A DNA stretch of 57,772 bases from Pirellulales bacterium. Lineage in GTDB: Bacteria > Planctomycetota > Planctomycetia > Pirellulales > JADZDJ01. The notes under the pieces are model-generated. The model ran no database searches. It was given only the letters and a program-made list of their open reading frames with translations, and was not told where the DNA came from. Shown piece by piece: positions 1 through 10,100 of the stretch (position 1 is its first letter; each line of letters starts with the position of its first letter). The DNA lies in contig JADZDJ010000146.1 in the NCBI GenBank assembly GCA_020851115.1, positions 1 to 57,772 on the forward strand, written 5' to 3'. The position numbers and the translations under genes were made by a program.

Positions 1-124
1 GAGGGAGGGTATCGTCGAATGGTCGCACCGCTAAATGGCGCAAGTCGGGGCAAGCATCATGCGCTGCCAGGAATTGACCGTGAATACGCTTCACGCGCTC
101 AAGAGCTAGCAAATCTTCCGCCAT
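1..124 (-). CDS. Hypothetical protein, N-terminal part only (runs off the window)
   Basis: Reading leftwards from an ATG at 124 gives 41 codons open to the window edge, beginning MAEDLLALERVKRIHGQF. The composition is that of a normal soluble protein with an amphipathic helical start. A purine-rich AAAGGCAGG lies just upstream of the ATG and could be its ribosome binding site. No domain can be recognised from this short piece and the C-terminus is outside the window, so function is unknown. It is the only sign of an intact gene left of hemG. Confidence 0.5.
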   Translation of the reverse strand, partial: MAEDLLALERVKRIHGQFLAAHDACPDLRHLAVRPFDDTLP

Positions 125-242
125 AGAACCTGCCTTTCGTTCGACGGGCCGAACCAACGGGGGCTACCAAAGGCAGAAAGACAGCCGCCCGCAGGTTCAT
201 TTTGGCCAAGGATCAGTTGGCACACCCGAATTTGCTTACATT

Positions 243-482
243 CTAAGAATCTAATCCAGGCATTCCAGTGGCCGCACGGACCAACGCCAAAATCGCCCCC
301 TTCGTGCCACCCGGCAGGTCTGGCCAGCGGTTGACAACCAGGGTCAAATCGGGGTCAATAGGTGCAGACTTGCAAATTACTGCACCACCTGTTGCACCAC
401 CTTTTTTGAAATTGTGCGTTTTTCCCGATGAATCCGCAGGTAGTTCGACTTCCGTGGGGTAATATATTCGTTTACACTCCAT
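243..482 (-). pseudogene. Fragment of an integrase-associated-type C-terminal tail
   Basis: The open frame encodes 79 residues. Its last third (IDPDLTLVVNRWPDLPGG, then KGAILALVRAATG) reads like the conserved tail I recall at the C-terminus of planctomycete proteins near tyrosine recombinases, where an acidic DPDL is followed by WP.LP and a short amphipathic helix. The upstream part GKTHNFKKGGATGGA is low complexity. No catalytic recombinase residues are present and no longer frame continues upstream, so this is at best a leftover tail. The family link is from memory and uncertain. Confidence 0.35.
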
Positions 483-505
483 CGAAAACTCGCAGCGTCT
501 TGCGT

Positions 506-536
506 CGCTTCACTTTGCAGAAGTGAGGCGTTTTTT
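506..536 (+). terminator. Intrinsic terminator-like hairpin with T-tract
   Basis: A 10-base stem (CGCTTCACTT at 506-515 pairing with AAGTGAGGCG at 521-530, one G-T wobble) with a 5-base loop is followed directly by six T residues. This is a textbook rho-independent terminator for plus-strand transcription. No intact plus-strand gene lies upstream, so it may be a relic of a lost gene or end an unrecognised transcript. Confidence 0.6.
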
Positions 537-544
537 GTTGGTGA

Positions 545-982
545 GGCGATTCGAGTCGGTTCGGCGGAATATTGCACCGCTGGTTCGTGGCCGGTCTGCT
601 TGCGCGCGACCGCGTTCGTACTACGGGCAACGCCGGCAATACGCTCGACCGATGGTATCACCGCTCGACGATCGTCGTTTGACGCTGTGAGGATCATTTC
701 GATGCCATCGCCGGAACCGGGGCGGAGGACAGTATACCGCTGTTCTGTTCGATGGCGAGAATATTGGCCAAAACGCCCAAGTAACGGCTTGAAGAAGTTT
801 GCGACGACTACATTCGTTTCGCTCGTGCGATCATTGCCAAATGGCTGTACCGGTTGGCTGAACACTACGAATACGCCGGTAGAGACCATCCGCCGTACGA
901 CAAATTTCCTGACAGTCTTCTTGCGTTGTACGATCAGGATACGGTCGCCAGGTTCTTGTCGAAAGTTGCGGAACAAGACTAA
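545..982 (+). pseudogene. Decayed hypothetical protein gene with two in-frame stops
   Basis: One frame stays protein-like from 545 to the TAA at 980-982 but is broken by TGA at 680 and TAA at 782. The last uninterrupted piece (785-979) codes for 65 residues, including ICDDY-like and AIIAKWLYRLAEHYEYAGRD segments, then PPYDKFPDSLLALYD and a terminal FLSKVAEQD. The piece before it includes DSIPLFCSMARILAKTPK. The charge pattern and helical periodicity continue across the stops in the same frame, which argues for point-mutation decay rather than chance. No family is recognised. It sits beside the tail fragment at 243-482, so the whole left kilobase may be an old insertion scar. Confidence 0.45.
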
Positions 983-1241
983 TCGCTGCGGCTGGTTTCG
1001 TTCGTTGTCGCCGCGAGCCGCGAGATTGGCTAGAACGCCTTCGCCGGACCTACTGCATTAAGACCAATCGTTTGCCCGGCCATCATTGAGACGCAGCAGT
1101 TGCCGTGATCATGGAAGGAAAGCGAGATCAATCCAAATTACCTCAGATCGCGCGGTTGAACGCTGTTTTCTGCTTACAATCTGCGAAATATAGCGTAATC
1201 CGCGATCGCCTGTCGCCGATCAAGAGTGCGTCCTGACAAGT

Positions 1242-2651
1242 ATGAAGAGAGTCGCAATCATCGGCGGTGGCATTAGCGGGTTGGCGGCGGCCCATCGCGC
1301 GGCAGAACTCGACCCATCCGCTCAAATTGCGCTGTTTGAGAGAAGCGATCGAATCGGTGGCATCATCCAAACCATCCGCGAAGATGGCTATCTGATCGAA
1401 ACCAGTGCCGATAGTTTCATCATCAATGTCCCTTGGGCCATCGACCTCTGTCGCCGGATTGGCTTTGTCGATCACCTTATCCCAACCGATGCAGCACACC
1501 GCGGCGCGATGGTCGTCTGTCGCGGCCAATTGTATGATGTGCCGGAAGGCTTTTTGCTGATGGCTCCCAATCGGCTTGGCTCCGTGCTGCGCTCGCCGAT
1601 TTTGAGCGTCCCTGGCAAGCTACGTCTGGCCTGCGAATCGCTGATTGCCGCAAGGCGCAGTGACGGCATCGACGAAAGTCTCGCCTCGTTTGCCCGCCGA
1701 CGCCTGGGGCGCGAAGCCTTCGATCGTCTCGTCCAGCCGCTGATTGGTGGTATCTACACCGCCGACCCTGAAAAGCTCAGCCTTGCTGCTACTCTTCCGC
1801 GTTTTCTCGAGATGGAACGTCGGCATGGCAGCCTGCTTCGCGCGGCGCGAGCCAATCGAAAATCCGCCGCCAACGGATCGAGCCAGCCCGACGATCTGGC
1901 CGATTCCGGCGATAGTGGTGCACGCTACAGCTTGTTTATGACTCCGCGCGAGGGGCTATCTAGCTTTGTCGATGCGATCGCGAAGCGATTGCCACCTGGC
2001 TGCGTGCGGCTGAATCTGCGAATCGACCAGATTCGTCGCGCCAACGATCAATGGCAAGTCGGAAACGAATCATTTGACGCAGCCATCGTCGCCACATCAG
2101 CACCCGTCGCAGCTAGACTCCTCTCGGAAGTTGACGCGAGCCTCGCCGCCGAACTTGCCGCCATCGAACACGTCGGCTCCGCCATTGTCATTCTGGCCTA
2201 CGACAAATCGCAAATCGTCCATCCGCTGAACACTTTTGGTTTCGTCGTCCCACAAATCGAAAACCGCCGCATCCTTTCGGCCAGCTTTTCGAGCGTGAAA
2301 TTCCCCGGCCGCGCACCCGACGGCAAAGCTCTCATTCGCGTTTTCCTAGGCGGCGCGCTACAACCAGAAATGGTTTACAAGACCGACGAAGAACTCATTC
2401 TAATCGCCAGCGAAGAGCTCGCCGATCTACTCGGCATCACCGGCCCGCCGAACTTATCAAAAATCTTCCGCTGGCACGCCGCGATGCCTCAGTATCACCT
2501 CGGCCATCTCGACCGATTGCAGCGAATCAAAGATCGCATTGCCAAGCACTCGGGTCTAGCGCTGGCCGGCAATGCGTTCACCGGTGTCGGCATTCCACAG
2601 TGCATCCGCAGCGGGGAACTGGCTGGCGAAAAAGTGAATAGCTTTGCTTGA
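1242..2651 (+). CDS. hemG: Protoporphyrinogen oxidase (HemG/HemY family)
   Basis: This 469-residue FAD enzyme should oxidise protoporphyrinogen IX (or coproporphyrinogen III in the coproporphyrin route) in haem synthesis. The N-terminus has the Rossmann dinucleotide motif GGGISGLAAAH at residues 8-18, an acidic FERSDRIGG segment that binds the FAD ribose, and a family-typical DSFIINVPWA region. The C-terminus carries LAGNAFTGVGIPQCIRSG, the second FAD-contact motif of HemY-type oxidases. Length matches the family (about 450-480). The ATG at 1242 lacks a clear Shine-Dalgarno sequence, but the Rossmann fold starts four residues after it, so the start is well placed. No other haem gene is in the window. 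A phytoene-desaturase-like amine oxidase is the main alternative and is less likely given the C-terminal motif. Confidence 0.9.
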   Translation: MKRVAIIGGGISGLAAAHRAAELDPSAQIALFERSDRIGGIIQTIREDGYLIETSADSFIINVPWAIDLCRRIGFVDHLIPTDAAHRGAMVVCRGQLYDVPEGFLLMAPNRLGSVLRSPILSVPGKLRLACESLIAARRSDGIDESLASFARRRLGREAFDRLVQPLIGGIYTADPEKLSLAATLPRFLEMERRHGSLLRAARANRKSAANGSSQPDDLADSGDSGARYSLFMTPREGLSSFVDAIAKRLPPGCVRLNLRIDQIRRANDQWQVGNESFDAAIVATSAPVAARLLSEVDASLAAELAAIEHVGSAIVILAYDKSQIVHPLNTFGFVVPQIENRRILSASFSSVKFPGRAPDGKALIRVFLGGALQPEMVYKTDEELILIASEELADLLGITGPPNLSKIFRWHAAMPQYHLGHLDRLQRIKDRIAKHSGLALAGNAFTGVGIPQCIRSGELAGEKVNSFA

Positions 2652-2738
2652 ATTCCCCCCAATTGGTTGACCCATAGAAATCCGCCTGTTAGGATCGCCC
2701 ACAGTTTGCAAAATCGCATTCATTTAACAAACAGATAT

Positions 2739-3890
2739 ATGCAGATGTCTATAATATGGCGGTTCATTTGGATCTTCGGCCAGAGAGCTTCTTTAACCAT
2801 CATTTTGTTGTTCCTCGTCGCTAATTCTATTGCGGCCGGGGTCGAGATCATGTACTCCGTGACCGACCTTAACCTTCCCAGCGAGGTTACCCTCCGTACA
2901 CATGGAATCAACGACGCTGGCGTGGTCGTCGGAGCAATTGGCATGAAGCCCTTTCGCTGGTCGCCTCAAACGGGTGTTCAGCAGTTGAGCATTCCAAATG
3001 GCTTTTCAAGCGCTAAAGCCATCGCGGTGAACAACTCTGGCCAGATCGCGGTCAGCACGATTCGATCGCTCCCTGGTGTTCAGTACGCTGGCCATGCATT
3101 TCGCTGGGAATCGGGAAGCTATACTGATCTAGGAACGCTCGGCGGGACTTACAGCACGGCGTATGGAATCGACGACTCTGGACGCGTCGCAGGCTTTGCC
3201 TATTCTCCGACCGGCATTCATGCTTATCGATCGACCACAGGTAGCGCGCTGGTCGATATCGACTCGCTCGGGGGCGGTTACAGTTTAGCATACGGGATCA
3301 ATAGCGTGGGGCAAGTCGTCGGCCAGGCCTACAATGCGGCCCAGCAATATCATTCATTCTTGTGGAATGGCAGCGGCAGCATGATTGATCTAGGAACGCT
3401 CGGTGGCTCTCAAAGCCAAGCTCAAGACATTAGCGATTCCGGTGAATATATTGTCGGCGATTCGGAGACATCTGCTGGCGCCTACCACGCATTTATTTGG
3501 AAGAACGGAGTATTCACCGATCTTGGGTCTCCCACGCCCCACAGCAGCTATGGATACGCCGTAAACAATTCCGGCACAGTAATTGGTAATTATCATTATC
3601 AAGACGATCTTGGGAATACATTTGGACGCCCATATGTTTGGGATACAATCAACGGAATGCGCGATCCAAACGACTTGCTCGACCCCGTCTCGGGGCAAGG
3701 TTGGATTCTCAACGAACTCAGCGATTTGAATAACCAAGGGCAAATCGTTGGAACAGGATGGCACAACGGTGTATTAAGCGCTTATGTGCTCACTCCCGTG
3801 GTGGTTTTCGAGCCTTCGCAGCTGCTTTTGTTTGGTTCGGCATTGCCCGTCTTGCTCCCGCTATTAAGACGGAAACGAAGCAAGTCATGA
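2739..3890 (+). CDS. Secreted HAF-repeat protein with C-terminal membrane anchor
   Basis: A hydrophobic signal segment (TIILLFLVANSIAAG) follows the chosen ATG at 2739. A longer frame starts at 2667, but its first 24 codons precede the signal peptide and look spurious. The mature part is built from repeats of the HAF type: DLGTLGG followed by YGIDDSG and VAG/VVG steps. At least four copies are visible (LGTLGGTYSTAYGIDDSG, SLGGGYSLAYGINSVG, LGTLGGSQSQAQDISDSG and a degenerate YGYAVNNSG copy), giving a likely beta-propeller. The end is a short hydrophobic helix followed by LLRRKRSKS. This resembles a PEP-CTERM sorting tail, but the usual VPEP is replaced by VFEPSQ. Probably cell-surface; substrate unknown. 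Confidence 0.75.
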   Translation: MQMSIIWRFIWIFGQRASLTIILLFLVANSIAAGVEIMYSVTDLNLPSEVTLRTHGINDAGVVVGAIGMKPFRWSPQTGVQQLSIPNGFSSAKAIAVNNSGQIAVSTIRSLPGVQYAGHAFRWESGSYTDLGTLGGTYSTAYGIDDSGRVAGFAYSPTGIHAYRSTTGSALVDIDSLGGGYSLAYGINSVGQVVGQAYNAAQQYHSFLWNGSGSMIDLGTLGGSQSQAQDISDSGEYIVGDSETSAGAYHAFIWKNGVFTDLGSPTPHSSYGYAVNNSGTVIGNYHYQDDLGNTFGRPYVWDTINGMRDPNDLLDPVSGQGWILNELSDLNNQGQIVGTGWHNGVLSAYVLTPVVVFEPSQLLLFGSALPVLLPLLRRKRSKS

Positions 3891-3919
3891 GGGGCGATTG
3901 GGTTTCGAAAAGCAGACGG

Positions 3920-5191
3920 CTATCCAACTTGCGCGAGCACATACGGCCCCTTGGGGATCACTGCAATCTTCGCCTCCGGCCCGTATTCATTGAGACTTTC
4001 CGCGACAGCGAGTTCTACCGTCGGCGCGCTCTCGACAAACAATCCATTCAGCATTTCACGCGACAGCCCGTCGCTGACGATCTTCACCTTGGCCTTTCGC
4101 CGCACTTTGGCCAGCTCTTCAAGCTGCCACTGATCCATCACGAAGTAATCCTTGCCGAGAATGCGCTCAACAAACACATCGAGCGACGGATTGTCTTTGA
4201 ACAAGCTCTGAAACTCCGGGCTGCCGATCCCTTCGCTCAAGCTCGCGGCCATGATAATCGTGCCCCCTTGCTTCACGATCGGCAACGCGCCGGTGAGTCC
4301 CTTCACGGCTTGATAGAACGTCGTATCGAGCGGGTAGCCTGCGCAGCTCGTCACCACCACGTCGACCGGTTCCGCGATCGTGTCGCGCACGACGCCGCGG
4401 ACGAATTTCACCCCGTCGAGAAATGCCGCTTCCATGTCGCCCGCGACAAACTTCAGCGGCCGACGCTGGCTGTCGATGACGACGTTCACAATAAAGTCGC
4501 AGCCGACGTGCCGGCCAATCCACGTGTTTTCTTCATGCACCGGGTTGCCGTCGAGAATTCCGCAATCGGCGTTGGGATGCTCCAAAAAGTCCGGCCCGTG
4601 CCAGACCTTAACCGTCTCGAGCGCTGCGATGCCGGGGCAAATCAACTTCCGCCCGCCGGAATAACCCGCCATCAAGTGCGGCTCGATCAATCCCGTCGTA
4701 ATTTTCAAGTCGGCCTTCACGTAGCGGGAATCGATCCAAATCGGTACGCCACGTGGGCTTTGGCCGCAATAGGTATGCTCATCCAGCACTTGCCCATGAT
4801 GATTTTCGATCCGGTAATTCTCATAAATCTGCCGACCGACCATTTCGACCAACTCATCCCCAAGATTCGGCCGATGCAGCCCGGTCGCGTTCAAGATCGT
4901 AATCTTTTCACGCGGTATTTCGGCTGCTTCGAGCGTTTCGAGCATTGGTGTGAGAATCAGCTCGTTTGGCACCGGCCGTGTGATGTCGCTAATGACGATG
5001 CACGCATCGCTCCGCCCGCGAGCAATTTCGGCCAGTGGTGGAGTCCCGATCGGTCGATCCATCACCTCACGCAAGGCCACCGCGGAATCAGCCAGCGGCG
5101 TGGCGTCTTTGTAAGTCAAAGTGCGCACAATCCGCTCTGCCGGAAGATTCACCTCCAGCCCCGTTCGGCCATATTCGAGACGCACTCGCAT
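3920..5191 (-). CDS. larA: Nickel-dependent lactate racemase family protein (LarA, DUF2088)
   Basis: This 423-residue protein should interconvert D- and L-2-hydroxyacids, using the nickel-pincer nucleotide cofactor. The residues known from Lactiplantibacillus LarA are present with exact spacing: His (ATGLH, residue 106), His (EPHLMAG, 172), the cofactor-bearing Lys (SGGRK, 182) and the Ni-ligand His (VKVWHGP, 198). These correspond to His108, His174, Lys184 and His200 with a constant offset of two. That offset supports the internal start MRVRLEY at 5191 over the upstream codon at 5287. No larB, larC or larE cofactor genes are in the window. The substrate may be a hydroxyacid other than lactate, since the family is broad. 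Confidence 0.85.
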   Translation of the reverse strand: MRVRLEYGRTGLEVNLPAERIVRTLTYKDATPLADSAVALREVMDRPIGTPPLAEIARGRSDACIVISDITRPVPNELILTPMLETLEAAEIPREKITILNATGLHRPNLGDELVEMVGRQIYENYRIENHHGQVLDEHTYCGQSPRGVPIWIDSRYVKADLKITTGLIEPHLMAGYSGGRKLICPGIAALETVKVWHGPDFLEHPNADCGILDGNPVHEENTWIGRHVGCDFIVNVVIDSQRRPLKFVAGDMEAAFLDGVKFVRGVVRDTIAEPVDVVVTSCAGYPLDTTFYQAVKGLTGALPIVKQGGTIIMAASLSEGIGSPEFQSLFKDNPSLDVFVERILGKDYFVMDQWQLEELAKVRRKAKVKIVSDGLSREMLNGLFVESAPTVELAVAESLNEYGPEAKIAVIPKGPYVLAQVG

Positions 5192-5359
5192 CGTACAACC
5201 ATTCAAACCAGTTGGGTCTTGCCTATCCCCGTTCATCATAACTTGCTGCTCCGCTGGCAAGCTAGTAGTCGTATGCGATTCTCTCACGGCAGCGGTGATT
5301 GCAAAGTATAATCAAGGAACGATCCCGCGATCATCGCTCTTTTTGCACGTTCCCATCAC

Positions 5360-6106
5360 ATGCCACAGAATCTCGCAGAGATCGTTTACCCGGAATGCAG
5401 ATTTGGCGGATTTACGCGAGTCGATGGAACGGTCGCATATTATTCGCGAGTTCACGCACTGCTGCGTCCTGGCGACGTCGTCCTTGATTTAGGCTGCGGG
5501 CGAGGAGCGCAAGCCAACGATCCAAGCAGCTTTCGGCGGCAACTCCGTGATTTGCGTGGAAACGGACGCACAGTGATCGGCATCGACATCGACCGCAATG
5601 CGCAGACCAATCCCCTAATCGACGAATTCCGCTTGATCGAAGACGTCGAGCACTGGCCGATCGACGATGCGTCCATCGACTTGATTCACTCGGACAACGT
5701 ACTCGAACACGTTCAAGAGCCGGATCACTTTTTCACCGAGGCGCATCGAGTGCTCAAACGCGGCGGACATCTGACGCTGCGAACGCCAAATGCTTGGGGT
5801 TATGCCTCTCTGCTTGCGCGGCTCGTTCCCAATCGTTGGCATGCTAAGGTGGTGCATCGCGTGCAACATTCGTCCAGCGCGCAAGATGTTTTTCCCACCG
5901 TGTATCGTTGCAACTCACCTCGCAAGTTGCGCCGCGCCTTGGCACGGCATGGTTTTAACTCCGTGGTATACGCGATCGAATCGGAGCCGAGTTACTTGGA
6001 CTTTTCCCAATTGGCATTTCGCGTTGCCGCAGCAATGCACACGGTACTACCTCCAATCTTTCGCAGCAAGCTGGTGGCCTTCGCCTGCAAGACGGCGGAG
6101 GCTTAA
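5360..6106 (+). CDS. Class I SAM-dependent methyltransferase
   Basis: This 248-residue protein has a Methyltransf_11-type Rossmann core: motif I VVLDLGCGRGAQ near residue 40, the acidic IGIDID strand 2 end near residue 75, motif IV SDNVLEHVQEPDHF around 115, and the HRVLKRGGHLTLRTPN strand that follows. The C-terminal half (YRCNSPRKLRRAL and later) resembles lipid or sugar O-methyltransferases acting on surface polymers, but the acceptor cannot be read from sequence. It converges with the deacetylase gene on the other strand; the two stop codons overlap at a TTAA tetranucleotide (6103-6106), so no terminator separates them. Confidence 0.85.
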   Translation: MPQNLAEIVYPECRFGGFTRVDGTVAYYSRVHALLRPGDVVLDLGCGRGAQANDPSSFRRQLRDLRGNGRTVIGIDIDRNAQTNPLIDEFRLIEDVEHWPIDDASIDLIHSDNVLEHVQEPDHFFTEAHRVLKRGGHLTLRTPNAWGYASLLARLVPNRWHAKVVHRVQHSSSAQDVFPTVYRCNSPRKLRRALARHGFNSVVYAIESEPSYLDFSQLAFRVAAAMHTVLPPIFRSKLVAFACKTAEA

Positions 6107-6792
6107 ACAAAATCTCGCAAGCTGCGCACACCGATCGGCTCGCGGCTCCAGAACGGCTCGGCGTAGCGAGTGCCGATCGACCAGCCCCAGTAGGCTGCCT
6201 GGTCTCGCAGGCGGTCGATGAAGGTGGGCGGATCGGTCGGCCGGCCAGCGATGAACTGGCTGGCATAGCATTCGAGCGCGGCCCGCTTGCGATCCCAATA
6301 TTCGCTAATATCGACAACGAACGTCGGCGGATCAACCACTCGCAAGTGAACGCACGAGTAGTAAAACACCCGCTCTGGATGAAATGGCTCGCCAGACATG
6401 TCGGACTTCGTGAGCTTCGACCAGAAGCGAGCGGCTTCAATCATCGACGTCGCGGCAATGTGGTCGGGATGGGCATCGACCCAATACGGCGCGAAAAGCC
6501 ACTTCGGCCGAACTCGCCGAAACACCTCCGCCAGCTTCCGCCGCGCGTCGAGCGTATGCTCCAAACTGCGGTTCGGCAAATCCAGATTCTCTCGCCAATG
6601 TAGGCCAAGAATCTTCGTCGCCGCCACCATCTCTTGCCGTCGCAACTCGGGCGATCCAAACGGCGTCGGCTCGCCACTGGTCAAGTCCAGTACGCCGACG
6701 CGCAGCCCTTCGCTGATAAAGCGCAGGATCGAACCGGCCATGCCGAGTTCGGCGTCGTCGGGGTGCGGGGCAATGATGAGCAGGTCGAGCAT
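6103..6792 (-). CDS. bshB1: PIG-L family deacetylase, BshB1-like
   Basis: This is a 229-residue zinc-dependent N-deacetylase of the LmbE/PIG-L fold. The metal-binding AHPDDAELGMAGS motif is at residues 9-21 and the third ligand motif DAHPDH lies near 107. ENLDLPNRSLE, SGEPTPFGS and the C-terminal GTRYAEPFW stretch are features I associate with BshB1, which removes the acetyl group from GlcNAc-malate in bacillithiol synthesis. Length fits BshB1 (about 230). No bshA or bshC is in the window. The same enzyme type can act on other GlcNAc conjugates, so the exact substrate is inferred. Confidence 0.8.
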   Translation of the reverse strand: MLDLLIIAPHPDDAELGMAGSILRFISEGLRVGVLDLTSGEPTPFGSPELRRQEMVAATKILGLHWRENLDLPNRSLEHTLDARRKLAEVFRRVRPKWLFAPYWVDAHPDHIAATSMIEAARFWSKLTKSDMSGEPFHPERVFYYSCVHLRVVDPPTFVVDISEYWDRKRAALECYASQFIAGRPTDPPTFIDRLRDQAAYWGWSIGTRYAEPFWSREPIGVRSLRDFV

Positions 6793-7107
6793 GGGTCAAA
6801 ACAGGATCATCAAGTGCCGCCACGGTGCGATTTGCGCTGATCGGTGACTGTTCTTGTCGGCCGCACAATTGCCGACGTTTTCCGGTTGCTACCGCTCGTA
6901 TCGTCAGCGCGCCCTTCTACAATTGCCGTTGTGGGTTTTTCGTCAGCGTCCGACGCCATCAGCGTAGCCAATCGTACTACTCGTGCGGAACGAGATAGCT
7001 CCAGGCGGTGCGGCCAACCTCTCGTGCGGCCGTGCATGCCATTGCTAAAATCATACCGTCTCGAAAGGCACCAGCCAACTTGAATGTCCAAGCCAAATCG
7101 TGCTTGC
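6793..7107. other. Intergenic gap, no gene seen
   Basis: This 315-base gap lies between the deacetylase start and the end of pyc. Overlapping open frames exist on both strands (for example 6810-7091 minus), but they have no recognisable protein pattern or ribosome binding site. It should contain the promoter of the minus-strand deacetylase gene; no convincing -35/-10 pair was found. Confidence 0.5.
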
Positions 7108-10100
7108 TCATTCCATCCGTACTACCAACTCTCCGGCCTCGACCGGAGTGCCAGGTTTGACCAGCACGTCCGCAATTCGACCATCATGTTCAGCGTAAAG
7201 CGTGGTCTCCATCTTCATCGCTTCGAGCGACAGCAGCTTTTGCCCCTTCTTGACGCGATCGCCGGATTTGATCGGCACGGTCACGACCAGGCCGGGCATC
7301 GGAGCGGCAATTTGCTTTGGATCGTTCGCATCTGCCTTCGGTCGTTGGACGAACTGTACGCCTGCGCTCTTATCAACTACCGACACGCTGCGCGGCTGGC
7401 CGTTTAACTCGAAGAAAACGGTTCGTGTGCCATCGTCGTGCGGCTCACCGGCGGTCAGCAGTTTAATAATCAGCGTCTTGCCAGGCTCGATGTCGATTGT
7501 CAATTCATCACCCGGTTGCGGGCCGTACAAAAAATACGGCGTCGGCAAGATGCTCGTGTCGGAAAATTGCGCCTGGTGCGTCGCAAAATCTTGATACACG
7601 CGCGGATAGAGCAAATGCGAAACAACTTGCTGCTCGCTCGGCTTATGCCCAAATTGCTTTTCGAGCGCCGCCGCAGTCGCCGCAAAATCGGCTGGCGGCA
7701 GCGTTTCACCAGGGCGGCCTGTTACGGGCGTTACGTTTCGCAGAATGCGTTCTTGAACCTGTGGCGGAAACCCGCCTGGCGGCTGTCCCATGCGTCCGGC
7801 AAGCAAATCGACCACACTTTCCGGATAGGCTAACTCGCGCGACGGATCGAGTACGGCATCGACCGTTAGATTGTTCGTGACCAAGAACAACGCCAAGTCG
7901 CCAACCGATTTCGACGTCGGCGTCACTTTCACGATGTCGCCGAGCAGTTGGTTCACCTCCGCATACATCCGACAAACTTCGTCCCAGCGCGGCGCCAAGC
8001 CAAGCGCCCGAGCCTGTTCGAGCAAGTTGGTGAATTGTCCGCCGGGCATTTCGTGTAAATATAAATCAGCGTCGGGTGCTTTCATCTCGCTTTCGAACGG
8101 AGTATAGAACTCGCGGACGGCGCTCCAATAGTGCGCCAATTGTCGGAGATGTTCGGCATCGATGCCGGTATCGCGAGGCGTAAATCGCAGCGATTCGACG
8201 ATGGCGTTCAAATTCGGCTGCGATGTCAGCCCCGACATCGGCGCCAGCGCGCCGTCGCCAATATCCAACCCCACTTCGGCAGCTTTCAGCACCGATGCCG
8301 CCGAGACGCCGCTGGTGTCGTGCGTGTGGAAATGGATCGGAATGCCGATTTCTTGCTTCAGTGTTTCGACAAGCTGCTGGGCTGCATATGGTTTGCACAA
8401 TCCGGCCATATCCTTAATGGCCAGAATATGCGCCCCCCTCCGTTCGAGTTCCTTCGCCAAGTCGACGTAATACTTCAGGCTGTATTTGGGCCGGGCGGGA
8501 TTCAAGAAATCTCCGGTGTAGCAGATTGCTGCCTCGCAAATTCCACCGTGCTCATGAACGGCGTCCATCGCCACTCGCATGTTTTCGGTCCAATTCAGCG
8601 GATCGAAGATGCGGAAGATATCCATGCCCGCCTGGACGCTCTCCTTGATGAAGGCATTCACGACATTGTCGGGATAGTTCGTGTAGCCCACTGCATTCGA
8701 CGCTCGCACCAGCATTTGGAAGAGAATGTTCGGAATCCGTTCGCGTAATTCGGCCAGTCGCTGCCAAGGGCATTCCTTGAGAAACCGCATGGCCGAGTCG
8801 AACGTCGCTCCGCCCCACATTTCGATCGAGAACAATTCTGGGGCCAGTCGCGCATAGGCCTCGGCCACCTGCAACATGTCGAACGTCCGCATCCGCGTTG
8901 CCAGCAACGACTGGTGGGCGTCGCGGAAGGTGGTGTCGGTGACCAATAATCGATCTTGCTCCAACACCCACGCCACGAATTTCTGTGGCCCAAGCTGTTG
9001 CAGCTTTTGCCGAGTCCCTGCTGGGGGCGCTTGCTTCGCGTCGTACGGCGGAACGGGCGATGCAACCCGCCGCGTTGATTTGGGACGATCCTTGACCAAT
9101 GGATTGCCGTTGACGATTGTTTCTCCCAGGAACTGCAGCAGCTTGGTCGCTCGATCGCGTCGCACCGGCATGTCGAACAATTCCGGCGTGTCGTCGATAA
9201 ATTTGGTGGTGCAATCCCCGGCCAACAGCGTCGGGTGCGTGACCAAATTGATGAGAAAGGGAACGTTTGTCTTCACGCCGCGGACGCGGAACTCTTGCAA
9301 GCAGCGTTCCATTCGCGATGCCGCATCGATAAATCGACGCGCACGGGCCGTCACTTTTACCAACAGCGAATCGTAGTAGGGCGTCACCACGGCCCCGGAG
9401 AACGCCGTTCCGGCATCGAGTCGAATGCCCATGCCGCTGGCCGAGCGATAGGCAATAATTCGGCCATAGTCGGGCACAAACCGATTCTCGGCATCTTCAG
9501 TCGTCACGCGACATTGCAGTGCAAAACCGACCGATCGGACATCCTCTTGCCGTGCCAACCCAATTTCCGGATCACTCAACTTCTGCCCTTGGGCAATCAG
9601 AATCTGGCTCTTCACAATGTCGATCCCCGTGACTTCCTCGGTCACCGTATGTTCGACTTGAATTCGCGGATTGACTTCAATGAAGTAAAACTGATTTGTA
9701 TCCGCATCGACGAGAAACTCGACCGTGCCAGCATTTTCGTACTTTACCGCGCGTCCGATTGCCAGCGCGGCCTCGCAAAGTTGCTCGCGCACTTTCGAGT
9801 CGAGATGCGGCGCTGGGGCAATTTCGACGACCTTTTGATGCCGGCGCTGGACCGAACAATCGCGCTCGTACAAATGCACCAGATTGCCGTGGCGATCGCC
9901 AAGCAATTGCACTTCCAAATGCCGCGCCCGCCGGATGTACTTCTCGATGAATACATCGCCGTTGCCGAATGCCGCCGCCGCTTCGCGCTGCGCGGTTTCC
10001 AAATTCGGAGCAAGTTCGTCGGCGGCATTCACGACGCGCATCCCGCGCCCGCCGCCGCCGTGCGCAGCTTTGAGCATAATGGGGAAACCGAGATCGGCCG

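Noticed and set aside
425-460. A possible tRNA or attachment site around TTCGACTT
   Set aside because: The TTCGA phrase is flanked by unequal arms with no cloverleaf and no anticodon stem, so neither a tRNA nor a tRNA-derived attachment site is supported.
377-976. A 199-codon minus-strand frame in the decayed region
   Set aside because: It covers the same bases as the plus-strand degraded frame, which has better protein character. Its own translation shows no pattern.
3758-5311. A 517-codon plus-strand open frame opposite larA
   Set aside because: It is an antisense shadow of a well-supported gene in GC-rich DNA. It is rich in Arg, His, Cys and Pro, and no domain pattern is present.
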